A stretch of 64,000 nt of DNA from an uncultured Pelagibacteraceae bacterium (GTDB lineage: Bacteria > Pseudomonadota > Alphaproteobacteria > Pelagibacterales > Pelagibacteraceae). Positions 1 to 7,852 of the stretch are shown here, piece after piece. A program made the translations under genes and the position numbers. The stretch is from NCBI GenBank assembly GCA_902575835.1, contig CACGSX010000002.1:1-64000 (forward strand), given 5' to 3'. The notes under the pieces were generated by a model, which ran no database searches, was not told the DNA's origin, and saw nothing but the letters and a program-made list of their open reading frames with translations. Numbering within the stretch: position 1 is the stretch's first letter; each line of letters starts with the position of its first letter.

Positions 1-254
1 CTTTCAGTTTCATCTTTTGACTGCTGCATAATCTTTTCACTCTCAATTTTTGCAGTATCTAGCTTCTTTTGCGCCTCATCCAATAGTCTTTTAGATTCAG
101 CTCGGAGTTTTTCACTTTCGTCAATTTCATTTTTGATATCAGTAATCATTTTGCTCAATAAATTATTAACATTCTGTGGAACTTTTAAATAAATTAGCGC
201 CCCAAAAAATATTACAAAAGATACTGCTACCCAAAATGTTGCATCAAATGCCAT
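1..254 (-). CDS. atpF: ATP synthase F0 subunit b, N-terminal part (runs off the window)
   Basis: Stator stalk subunit of the F1F0 ATP synthase in the inner membrane. I translated the minus strand from the ATG at 254: the product begins MAFDATFWVAVSF, giving one membrane helix at about residues 5-24, then a charged coiled-coil rich in Glu, Lys and Gln. The reading frame is open to the window edge, so only about 84 residues are visible. Its start lies inside the end of the b' gene (11-base overlap), which fits coupled translation. The b plus b' pair is usual in alphaproteobacteria. Distinguishing b from b' rests on order (a, c, b', b) and on the lack of a signal-like N-terminus here. Confidence 0.85.
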   Translation of the reverse strand, partial: MAFDATFWVAVSFVIFFGALIYLKVPQNVNNLLSKMITDIKNEIDESEKLRAESKRLLDEAQKKLDTAKIESEKIMQQSKDETE

Positions 255-834
255 TATGTTTTTCCATTTCTTTTTTAGAAAGATCTTCAACTATGGCTGA
301 AAGACTACTTTTATTTATATCTTCACCAATTAATTGTTTAACTAGATCGGAGGATGTCTCAATTGCAATTTTAGTAACTTTCTCTTGAGAAGTTTTTTTT
401 AATTGGTCTATTTCTTCTTCAGCTTTTATTATTTCTTTCTCGATATCCTTTTCTAAAGATAATCTTTTATTGTTTATATCGTCCAAAACTTTTTGTCTTT
501 CACTATTAAAGAAGTTTTTTGCTTCGACTTTTGTATCATTGATAATTTTATCAAATTCTTTAACTTTTTTTTCAGTTTCTTCCCGTTGCTTGTCTGCAGT
601 TTCGATATTCTCTAAGATTTGTGATTTTCTGGTTTCAAGATTGTTACTAATCTTTGGTAGTATGAACTTAGATAAAATTATAAACAATAATCCAAAGGTA
701 AGTACTAACCAAAAAATTTGAGATATCCAAAACTCGGGATTGAGCTGGGGCATACCTCCACTCTCAGCGCTTTGAGCGCTATAAGTAAAGATAAGACTTA
801 AAGCTAGAAATTGAAAAATTATCTTTTTCAACAT
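244..834 (-). CDS. atpF': ATP synthase F0 subunit b'
   Basis: Second stator subunit (b') of F0, 196 residues. It has an N-terminal hydrophobic segment (about 1-22, resembling a signal peptide), a second membrane helix at about 36-58 (FWISQIFWLVLTFGLL and on), and then a long charged coiled coil to the C-terminus. The family is usually 150-200 residues, so length is normal. It lies 3 bases downstream of atpE and overlaps atpF by 11 bases. In alphaproteobacteria b and b' form a heterodimeric peripheral stalk; this is family knowledge. The assignment is firm for the family, slightly less firm for b' over b. Confidence 0.9.
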   Translation of the reverse strand: MLKKIIFQFLALSLIFTYSAQSAESGGMPQLNPEFWISQIFWLVLTFGLLFIILSKFILPKISNNLETRKSQILENIETADKQREETEKKVKEFDKIINDTKVEAKNFFNSERQKVLDDINNKRLSLEKDIEKEIIKAEEEIDQLKKTSQEKVTKIAIETSSDLVKQLIGEDINKSSLSAIVEDLSKKEMEKHNGI

Positions 835-837
835 TAA

Positions 838-1065
838 TTAAAACGCGAAAAGAATAATTAATGCAACAACTAATCCAAATAAACCAGTCGCTTCCGCTAA
901 TGCAAAGCCTAATAGCAAGTTTGGAAACTGCTTTTGAGCTGCAGATGGATTTCTCATTGCACCTGAAAGATAATTTCCAAAAATTATCCCAATTCCAACT
1001 CCTGCACCTGCAAGTGCAATTGCTGCTAGTCCTGCTCCTATCATTTTTGCTGCTTCTAATTCCAT
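838..1065 (-). CDS. atpE: ATP synthase F0 subunit c (c-ring)
   Basis: Ring-forming proteolipid of the F0 rotor, 75 residues, two transmembrane helices. Helix 1 is glycine rich (GAGVGIGIIFG), the polar loop carries RNP at 38-40, and helix 2 holds the ion-binding carboxylate Glu58 in ALAEATGLF. The usual Na+-type Gln in helix 1 is not evident, so proton coupling is the likelier reading (inference). It is the only F0 gene here preceded by a full Shine-Dalgarno sequence (1071-1077), fitting the need for many copies per complex. It sits between atpB and atpF'. Confidence 0.97.
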   Translation of the reverse strand: MELEAAKMIGAGLAAIALAGAGVGIGIIFGNYLSGAMRNPSAAQKQFPNLLLGFALAEATGLFGLVVALIILFAF

Positions 1066-1070
1066 TATAT

Positions 1071-1077
1071 CCTCCTT
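1071..1077 (-). promoter_or_regulatory. Strong Shine-Dalgarno sequence of atpE
   Basis: On the minus strand the bases AAGGAGG lie five bases before the atpE ATG. This is a near-perfect match to the anti-Shine-Dalgarno of 16S rRNA. Many starts in this window have only A-rich leaders, so the site is likely to raise c-subunit output relative to a, b and b', which share the transcript. Confidence 0.8.
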
Positions 1078-1084
1078 ATGTTAA

Positions 1085-1816
1085 TTAATGGTGTAAATTT
1101 AATGCATCATTCAAATAGATACATGTTAAAATTGCAAATACATATGCTTGAAGAAAAGCAACTAATATCTCCAAACCTGTTAATGCAACTGAAAAACCTA
1201 GTGGTAGCCAGCCCCCAACAATTCCTAAGCTAACTACAAAACCTCCAAAAACTTTCATCATCGTATGGCCCGCCATCATATTTGCAAATAATCTAACTGA
1301 TAAACTAATTGGTCTACTTAAGTATGAAATTATTTCTATAACAACTATTAATGGCAATAAAACCATTGGAACTCCACTTGGCACAAAAAGTTTTAAGTAT
1401 CCAAGTCCATGTTTAATAAATCCAATTATTGTTACTCCTATAAATATAAATGCTGCCAATACAAAAGTCACAATGATGTGGCTAGTGACAGTAAAAGAGT
1501 ATGGTATCATCCCAAACATGTTACAAAATAAAACAAACATGAATAAAGAAAATATGAAAGAAAAGTAAGGCTTAGCTTTTGATCCGGCTGTATCACTTAT
1601 CATTTTTGAAATAAAAGAGTAACTAAGTTCCGCAAGTAATTGAATTTTATTTGGTATAATCGATCTCTTCGTGCCTAAATTAAAGATAATTAATATTGCC
1701 AGTGAACTTATAACCATAAACAAACTCGCGTTTGTGAATGAAATATCTATGTTATTTATTTTAATTTCTGGACCAATTCGGTACACGTTGAATTGGTACA
1801 TTGGATTTGCTGCCAT
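1085..1816 (-). CDS. atpB: ATP synthase F0 subunit a
   Basis: Proton-channel subunit of F0, 243 residues, five to six membrane helices. The essential arginine that faces the c-ring carboxylate is visible as Arg175 in SLSVRLFANMMAGH, and the C-terminal helix contains the conserved LQAYVFAILTCIYL. Length is normal for alphaproteobacteria. The gene follows atpI by 7 bases and precedes atpE by 19. The start at MAANPMYQF is a standard position for the family. Confidence 0.97.
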   Translation of the reverse strand: MAANPMYQFNVYRIGPEIKINNIDISFTNASLFMVISSLAILIIFNLGTKRSIIPNKIQLLAELSYSFISKMISDTAGSKAKPYFSFIFSLFMFVLFCNMFGMIPYSFTVTSHIIVTFVLAAFIFIGVTIIGFIKHGLGYLKLFVPSGVPMVLLPLIVVIEIISYLSRPISLSVRLFANMMAGHTMMKVFGGFVVSLGIVGGWLPLGFSVALTGLEILVAFLQAYVFAILTCIYLNDALNLHH

Positions 1817-1823
1817 TTGCCTA

Positions 1824-2099
1824 CTATTTTTGCATTTTTTTTGCTGATTTAATAACGTTCATAATTCCAGCTATTACACCAATAAAAAAAAATATTAAAA
1901 TTAACCAGGGTTTAGTACCAAACCAATTGTCTAAAATAAACCCAATAATTGTCCCAACAGCTACTGCAGATACCAATTCCGTGCTCATTTTGAAGGCTGA
2001 CCCCATACTTGAGCCTTTATTTCCCTCTTCAGATTTTTTGTCTTTGTCAGTTTTATTTTTTGCAATTTTTAGGCGAGTTTTAAACTGGTCTTCATCCAT
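1824..2099 (-). CDS. atpI: AtpI/AtpZ-family F0 accessory protein
   Basis: Small membrane protein of 91 residues at the head of the F0 genes. A charged N-terminus (about 1-30) is followed by two hydrophobic segments, about 35-57 and 66-84, with the glycine-rich GTIIGFILDNWFG typical of the AtpZ/AtpI group. In other bacteria such proteins help c-ring assembly or act as a Mg/Ca transporter; which role applies here is not shown. It begins 2 bases after the smc stop, so F0 expression could partly depend on transcription from the smc side. Confidence 0.82.
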   Translation of the reverse strand: MDEDQFKTRLKIAKNKTDKDKKSEEGNKGSSMGSAFKMSTELVSAVAVGTIIGFILDNWFGTKPWLILIFFFIGVIAGIMNVIKSAKKMQK

Positions 2100-2101
2100 T
2101 A

Positions 2102-4675
2102 TTAAGCAACCATACTCTCTGCTTTTTGAAGATCTACAGCAACCAGTTGGCTAATTCCTTTTTCTGGCATTGTTACGCCGTATAGTCTGTCCATTTTAGA
2201 CATGGTTAGAGCGTGGTGAGTTACAATAATAAATCTTGTAGATGTAATTTTAGTTAGTTCCGTCAAAAGATTGCAAAATCTTGTTACATTCGCATCATCT
2301 AGAGGTGCGTCTACTTCATCGAGAACACATATTGGAGCTGGATTAGTAAGAAACACTGCAAAGATTAAAGATAAAGCAGTCAGGGCTTGTTCACCTCCAG
2401 ATAATAAAGTTATTGATTGCAATCTTTTTCCTGGTGGACTTACCAACATTTCTAATCCTGCATCTAAAGGATCATCAGAGTCTACTAGCTCTAGTTTTGC
2501 ACTACCTCCATTAAATAGTTTGGTATAAACTTCATTGAACTTTCTATTCACTTTTTCAAAAGCATCTAGAAGTCTTTCCCTACCTTTCTGATTGAGTTCA
2601 GTAATACTTTCTTTTAATTTTATAATTGCAGTTACTAAATCTTGTCTATCTTTTTCCATTTTTTTAATTTCATCTTCATATTTTGAAGTTTCTTCATCTG
2701 CTCTTAAGTTAACTGAGCCTAATTTTTCTCTTTCCCTTTTTCTTTCATCAAGCAATTCCTCTTGTGTTACTGTATCTGGATATTCAGATGCATCTTTTAA
2801 ATTTGAAAAATTAAGTATCTCCTCTTCTTTTAAATTAAGTTCCGTTGATACTCTTTCTAACAAATCATTTCTTCTTTTATTCAAACCATCGATTGTTGCT
2901 CCAGAGCTTGCTTTTCGCTCTCTTATTTCAATAGACTCTTCCTTTGTTGTATTAAGATTGCTTCTTAATTCGTTAATCTCTTTATCTAGTTCATCAATTA
3001 ATATTTCATTATCACTTTTTTCTTTTTCAGAAATTCTTAAACTTTCAGATATTTGTCCTTTTCTTTCAGCTTGTGTTTGAGGTTGTTTTTCTAGGATATC
3101 TAATTTTTTTTGTTGAGTATCTTTTCTACTATTTAATTCATTAATCATTTTTTCAGAATTTACCAATAAGTTTTTCCAACTGTCTATTTCTTGATCAATT
3201 ATTTTAATTCTTTCACTTCTCTTAATTGATTCTTTTTTGATATTTTGATTTGTACTAAATGCTTCAGCGTATTCTTCTTGTAGACTTTTGATTTCTTCGT
3301 TTTTCTTAGTTACTGTTATCGCTAAATCGTTGTCATGCATTTCATTAATTTTCATTTTTAAAAATGAAAGATTTATTTTGCATTCATCTATTAAATTAGT
3401 TGCACCATTAATATTGTTCTCTGATAGCATTTCTTTTGCTTTTTCTAATTGCTCACTTGCTAAATCGATAGTTTCTGAGTTCTTTTTTAGAGTATCAAGA
3501 TTTAAATTTTCTAGTATTATCTCTAATTTATCTTGCTCATCTTTTAATTTACTTTTTGCATTTAAAAGATCTAAACCAGACAGTTTTTCAGTTTCATAAT
3601 ATTTTGAGTCAACTGTAATTAAATTTTCTTTCTCTTCTCTAAGTCTTTTTTCATTAGAGTTTGCATCAATGATTATGCTTTTTTCTCTATCAATATCCTC
3701 ATCTATTACACTTAAAGCCTTTCTAATTGATTGTATTTCATCATTAACCCTGTCTTTTTCTTCATCTAAGCTCTTTAACTCTAAATTTAATCTTTGTATT
3801 TTTGACAAGTTTTCTTGATTTTTTTCTCTTATAGGATTTACATTTTTATTCTTTTCAATAATTTTCATGCTTAAATCCTCTAATTTATCATTGAAGGACT
3901 TAACTTGATCATCAGCCTCATTATTGATCTCGTTTTCTACTTTAATTTCATTATCAATTTCTAAAAGACGTAAATAATATAAACCTGCCTCAACTTTTTT
4001 TATTTCTTCAGAAATAGATTTATATTTTGCAGCCTCTTCAGCTTGCTTTTGCAAATTTGCTAATTGTCTTTCCTGTTGTCTTCTTAATTCATCTGCCCTT
4101 TTTAAATTGTTTTCTGCAGCACCTAATCGTAATTCTGCTTCGTGTCTTCTAACATGTAAACCTGCTATACCAGCTGCTTCTTCTAATATAGCTCTTCGAT
4201 CAGAAGGTTTTGCCGTGACCAATGCTCCAATTCTACCTTGACTAATAATTGAAGGTGAATGAGCACCTGTTGATAAATCTGCAAAAAACATCTGAGCATC
4301 TTTAGCTCTAACTTCTTTCCCATTTATATAAAATTTTGAGCCTTTATCTTTTTCTATTTTTCTTCTTATTTCAATTTCATCGAGCTCATTATATTGTAGA
4401 GGACCATCTTTATTGTCATTTGATAAGCTCACTAAAACTTCTGCAATATTTTTTGATGGTTTGTTTGAAGTTCCGGAAAATATAACGTCTTCCATTCCTG
4501 AACCTCTCATACTTTTTGCTGATGTCTCACCCATACACCATCGCAACGACTCCACTATATTTGATTTGCCACAACCGTTTGGACCAACTATCCCAGTTAA
4601 ACCTTCTTCAATCAGGAAATTAGTTTTTTCAGCAAAAGACTTAAATCCATTTAGTTGGATTTTTTTAAATTCCAT
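2102..4675 (-). CDS. smc: Chromosome segregation ATPase SMC, short form
   Basis: Structural maintenance of chromosomes ATPase that organises the nucleoid. The N-terminal head holds Walker A GPNGCGKS at 31-38. The C-terminal head holds the signature LSGGEQ at 758-763 and Walker B VLDEVDAPLDD near 784-794. Both ends are complete. The region between, about 170-680, is almost wholly Lys/Glu-rich coiled coil. Typical bacterial SMCs are about 1,150 residues with a globular glycine-containing hinge midway; this one is 857 residues and I could not find a hinge. It lies in a minus-strand run dciA-dsbA-smc-F0, 8 bases after the DsbA-like gene. Family certain; hinge loss is inference from reading. Confidence 0.92.
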   Translation of the reverse strand: MEFKKIQLNGFKSFAEKTNFLIEEGLTGIVGPNGCGKSNIVESLRWCMGETSAKSMRGSGMEDVIFSGTSNKPSKNIAEVLVSLSNDNKDGPLQYNELDEIEIRRKIEKDKGSKFYINGKEVRAKDAQMFFADLSTGAHSPSIISQGRIGALVTAKPSDRRAILEEAAGIAGLHVRRHEAELRLGAAENNLKRADELRRQQERQLANLQKQAEEAAKYKSISEEIKKVEAGLYYLRLLEIDNEIKVENEINNEADDQVKSFNDKLEDLSMKIIEKNKNVNPIREKNQENLSKIQRLNLELKSLDEEKDRVNDEIQSIRKALSVIDEDIDREKSIIIDANSNEKRLREEKENLITVDSKYYETEKLSGLDLLNAKSKLKDEQDKLEIILENLNLDTLKKNSETIDLASEQLEKAKEMLSENNINGATNLIDECKINLSFLKMKINEMHDNDLAITVTKKNEEIKSLQEEYAEAFSTNQNIKKESIKRSERIKIIDQEIDSWKNLLVNSEKMINELNSRKDTQQKKLDILEKQPQTQAERKGQISESLRISEKEKSDNEILIDELDKEINELRSNLNTTKEESIEIRERKASSGATIDGLNKRRNDLLERVSTELNLKEEEILNFSNLKDASEYPDTVTQEELLDERKREREKLGSVNLRADEETSKYEDEIKKMEKDRQDLVTAIIKLKESITELNQKGRERLLDAFEKVNRKFNEVYTKLFNGGSAKLELVDSDDPLDAGLEMLVSPPGKRLQSITLLSGGEQALTALSLIFAVFLTNPAPICVLDEVDAPLDDANVTRFCNLLTELTKITSTRFIIVTHHALTMSKMDRLYGVTMPEKGISQLVAVDLQKAESMVA

Positions 4676-4683
4676 TCACTGAC

Positions 4684-5259
4684 TTATATCAGTTTTTCAA
4701 TGTATTTTTTTAATTTTTTGTAGTTTGAGTGATTTTCAAACTTTTTTCCGTTAATTATGACTGTAGGAGTAGCATTCACTTTATACTTTTTAACACCTTC
4801 GATTCGGTCTTCTAAAATATGATCCTCTATTTTCTTATCCGCCAAGCACTTATCAAAATCAAGATTATATTCAGTATTATCAATAAATTTTTTCATTGCT
4901 TGATTTGCCTCTAATTCATTTTTTCCTTTTATCCACTTATCTTGATTTAAATATAAATGATGCAAAATTTCATGCTCACCATCATTTTTACAATGCGCTA
5001 ATTTAGTTGCATTAAATGCAATGATGTCTAATGGAAAGCTTTTAAATTCTATTGAAATCAATCCTTTATCAATAAAATCTTCTTTTAATTTAGGATATAT
5101 ATTTTTATGAAAATTTGCACAATGACTACAAGTTAAAGATTCAAAAACCATTAACTTAACTTTAGAGTCTACACTTCCAACTAAAATTGGTTTAACTTCA
5201 GAATTAGCATTGATGAAATTAAAAAAAATTACAATTGAGATAAAAATTATTTTTTTCAT
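4684..5259 (-). CDS. DsbA-like thiol:disulfide oxidoreductase, exported
   Basis: Periplasmic thioredoxin-fold protein of 191 residues. An N-terminal signal peptide (about 1-20, IIFISIVIFFNFINA) precedes a thioredoxin domain with active-site Cys44 and Cys47 in TCSHC, an inserted helical segment (about 90-140), and a cis-proline loop in NATPTVIING near 160-170. It probably makes or shuffles disulfides in exported proteins, which include cytochrome c1-type proteins. Start overlaps the dciA stop as ATGA, so the two are translationally coupled. The DsbA/DsbC-G boundary cannot be settled by eye; the single-domain form favours DsbA. Confidence 0.88.
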   Translation of the reverse strand: MKKIIFISIVIFFNFINANSEVKPILVGSVDSKVKLMVFESLTCSHCANFHKNIYPKLKEDFIDKGLISIEFKSFPLDIIAFNATKLAHCKNDGEHEILHHLYLNQDKWIKGKNELEANQAMKKFIDNTEYNLDFDKCLADKKIEDHILEDRIEGVKKYKVNATPTVIINGKKFENHSNYKKLKKYIEKLI

Positions 5260-5738
5260 TTTATTTTTAAATGTTTACTTAGCTCTAAAAGAGAATTTTT
5301 TATTTTGTCATTTTTAATATTATTTATGCTCTTTATATGTTTATTTTTTGTCGCATTAATAGCTGTATTTTTATGGCTTTCTTCAATTTTTCCATCAAAT
5401 GTATTCAATTTAATGTCATCTAAAACATGATAGCCAAAAAAAATATTAATTTTTTTTATTATTTCTTTTTTAGAATACTCAACGTCAACTTCATTTCCCC
5501 TCTTTACTAAAATATTTAAACGACTTCCAGATAACTTATTTGAACTTTTGTATGATTTAGGAAAGCTCACATTAAATAAATCTTTACCTACTAAATATTT
5601 CCAATTGTCTAAAGTTTCACTATAAATTTTACCTTTTTTACTAATTATTCTTTTTGCTTCTGTGGGTAAAGTATCTTTAAAAGATCTTAAACCTTGAATG
5701 GAATTATATCTCTGCTTAGTATTATGTTTTTGACTCAT
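5256..5738 (-). CDS. DciA-like DUF721 protein (probable DnaB helicase loader)
   Basis: A 160-residue basic protein with the DUF721 core at about 25-105: a WKYLVGKDLFNVSFP region, followed by a strand-rich segment with LNILVKRGNEVDVEY and FFGYHVLDDIKL. DUF721 proteins of the DciA type assist loading of the replicative helicase in bacteria lacking DnaC. The position beside a DsbA-like gene and smc, with mutY diverging, is an order often seen in alphaproteobacteria (recalled, not checked). Its start codon abuts the mutY start with no base between. Function assigned by family, hence moderate confidence. Confidence 0.72.
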   Translation of the reverse strand: MSQKHNTKQRYNSIQGLRSFKDTLPTEAKRIISKKGKIYSETLDNWKYLVGKDLFNVSFPKSYKSSNKLSGSRLNILVKRGNEVDVEYSKKEIIKKINIFFGYHVLDDIKLNTFDGKIEESHKNTAINATKNKHIKSINNIKNDKIKNSLLELSKHLKIK

Positions 5739-6731
5739 ATGAATTATAAAAACATACCAAATAAAATTCTACATTGGTACGATAATAATAAAAGAATTTT
5801 ACCTTGGAGAAAAAAAGTTTCTCAGAAACAAAAAGAATATTTTACGTTTGTTAGTGAATTTATGTTGCAGCAAACTCAAGTAAAAACTGTTATTCCTTAT
5901 TTTGAAAAATTTGTAAAACAAATTCCAACCTTTCAATCATTGGCAGATGTTGATGAAAAAATCTTAATGAAACATTGGGAAGGCCTTGGTTATTATTCAA
6001 GAGCAAGAAATCTAAAAAAAAGTGCAATTAAAATTCTTAAAGATTTCAACGGTAAGTTGCCAAAATCTTATGAAAAGTTAATACAATTACCAGGTGTTGG
6101 TGAATATACATCTAAAGCAATAATGTCTATAGCATTTAACATTAAAACTATCCCTTTAGATGGAAATGTAGAGAGAATTCTTAAAAGAACTCTCTATTTA
6201 AAAAAGCAGAATGAAATATCTAAAGATTCTTTAAAAACAAAAATTAATTTTTTTGGACTGTCCGATCGTGCTAGTGATTACTCACAAGCAATTATGGAAA
6301 TAGGTGCTTTAATTTGCAAACCAAAAAATCCAATTTGTAAAGAATGTCCATTAAGTAAAAATTGTATATCTTTAAAAAAAAATGATTTTGAGTTAACTAA
6401 AATTAATAAAGAAATAAAAACTAAATATTTTGAAGCGACTATCTATAAAAAACAAAATAATTATTTATTGGTTAAAAATGATAAATTTAAATTTTTAAAA
6501 AATATGCCAATTTTCCCTATGACTGAAGTTCGAGAAAGTAAGTATAATTATTCAAATAATAAAAAAATTAATATAAAATTATCTAATATGGAAATGAAAA
6601 TTTTGTTAAATAACTCAAAAAGACTTCCAAAGATTAAAAATAAAATACTAATTAAAAAAGATAAATTAAGCTCAGAAATAATTCCATCATTTACTAAAAA
6701 AATATTTTATACCATCTCAAAATCTGAATGA
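5739..6731 (+). CDS. mutY: A/G-specific adenine glycosylase MutY
   Basis: Removes adenine mispaired with 8-oxoguanine or G. I choose ATG 5739 (330 residues) because an upstream in-frame start at 5694 would run through dciA and adds no family-like sequence. The helix-hairpin-helix fold shows SEFMLQQTQV with the catalytic Glu, LPGVGEYTSKAI hairpin, and IPLDGNVERIL with the catalytic Asp. The [4Fe-4S] cluster ligands follow the C-x6-C-x2-C-x5-C pattern in the stretch beginning CKPKNPICKEC. The C-terminal NUDIX-like domain that reads 8-oxoG is present but weak and lysine-rich. The stop overlaps the next start as ATGA. Confidence 0.95.
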   Translation: MNYKNIPNKILHWYDNNKRILPWRKKVSQKQKEYFTFVSEFMLQQTQVKTVIPYFEKFVKQIPTFQSLADVDEKILMKHWEGLGYYSRARNLKKSAIKILKDFNGKLPKSYEKLIQLPGVGEYTSKAIMSIAFNIKTIPLDGNVERILKRTLYLKKQNEISKDSLKTKINFFGLSDRASDYSQAIMEIGALICKPKNPICKECPLSKNCISLKKNDFELTKINKEIKTKYFEATIYKKQNNYLLVKNDKFKFLKNMPIFPMTEVRESKYNYSNNKKINIKLSNMEMKILLNNSKRLPKIKNKILIKKDKLSSEIIPSFTKKIFYTISKSE

Positions 6732-7852
6732 AAAAAGTTGCAATTGTAGGAGCTGGTATATCTGGTTTGTATCTTGCAAATGAATTAAACAAAAATACTG
6801 AAATAGACTATAAAATCTTTGAAAAAAAAGATTACCTTAATTTAAATGAAGGTTATGGTATTCAACTTTCAGTTAATAGTATTAATTTGTTAAATAAAGT
6901 AGGATTTAAAAATATTTCAGCATCAGATGTTTATTATCCAACAAAAGTTAATTTTTTCCAGGCTAATAATATTAAAAAGATTTGTGAAATTGATTTAAAG
7001 CAATTCAATAATTTAAACGACCGTTACACAACACTTAAAAGATCAACATTAATAAAGTTTTTAATTGGCAATATACCTGAGGAAAAAATTCAATTTAAAG
7101 CCGATATTCAAAATATCGAATATAATGAAAAAATAAAGATTTCTTGGAATAATAAGATTGAAAGTTTCGATTATATAGTAATTGCAGACGGTGTTTTTTC
7201 AAAATTAAAATCTCAAATATCAAATAATCATTTAAACCCAATTTTTAATGGGAACATTGCTTTAAGGGCGAATTTAAAACAACATGAAAAAGATAATATT
7301 TCTGTTTATATGGGGTCAAATTTTCACTATGTAACTTACCCTGTAAATCAAAAACTCGAATATAATTTCGTTGCTATAATTAAAAAGAAACTAACTACTA
7401 AAGAAATTGAAGATAAAAATATTCTTAATTCAGAAACATTTATAAAATCTTTAAAAGACTTTATTTCACAAAATTCTATTATAAATTTGGAAAGTTTAGC
7501 AAATATAAAGTGTTTTCCTGTATTTGTAAGCACTGAATTACCCATACTAAAATATCAAAATACTTATTTGAGTGGTGATGCTTTATTTGCTTTTCCACCT
7601 TCTTTTGCACAAGGTGCTTCTCAAAGTATTGAAACAGCAAATGGTATTTTAGAAAATATTACAAATTCAAATAGTATTTATAAAGATAAGATAAGTAAAA
7701 TATTACTAGTAAATAAAAGATCAAAATTAAACCATTTTGCCTTCCATTTAACTAATCCAATAATAATACTAATTAGAAATATTGTTTTGAAATTTTTATC
7801 AAAAAATAAAAAATTTCTAGAGAGTTATCTTGGAAAAATTTATAGAAATTAA
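6728..7852 (+). CDS. FAD-dependent monooxygenase of the UbiH/PHBH type
   Basis: Flavoprotein hydroxylase, 374 residues. The dinucleotide-binding motif is at the extreme N-terminus (AIVGAGISGLYLANEL, 5-20), the middle DG motif is in YIVIADGVFSKLKSQI at about 145-160, and the GD motif is in YLSGDALFAFPPSFAQGAS near 280-300. These define group A aromatic monooxygenases. The substrate is unknown; ubiquinone hydroxylation or salicylate-like hydroxylation are possible and I cannot choose. It overlaps mutY by 4 bases, and its TAA stop shares TTAA with the convergent ccrM stop. Confidence 0.82.
   Translation: MKKVAIVGAGISGLYLANELNKNTEIDYKIFEKKDYLNLNEGYGIQLSVNSINLLNKVGFKNISASDVYYPTKVNFFQANNIKKICEIDLKQFNNLNDRYTTLKRSTLIKFLIGNIPEEKIQFKADIQNIEYNEKIKISWNNKIESFDYIVIADGVFSKLKSQISNNHLNPIFNGNIALRANLKQHEKDNISVYMGSNFHYVTYPVNQKLEYNFVAIIKKKLTTKEIEDKNILNSETFIKSLKDFISQNSIINLESLANIKCFPVFVSTELPILKYQNTYLSGDALFAFPPSFAQGASQSIETANGILENITNSNSIYKDKISKILLVNKRSKLNHFAFHLTNPIIILIRNIVLKFLSKNKKFLESYLGKIYRN

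Noticed and set aside
2592-3080. 162-codon plus-strand frame inside smc
   Set aside because: Serine and leucine rich complement of Glu/Lys coiled-coil codons; no start context or homology-like motif.
5694-5738. Earlier in-frame start for mutY
   Set aside because: It lies wholly inside dciA on the other strand and adds no MutY-like sequence; ATG 5739 matches the family start.
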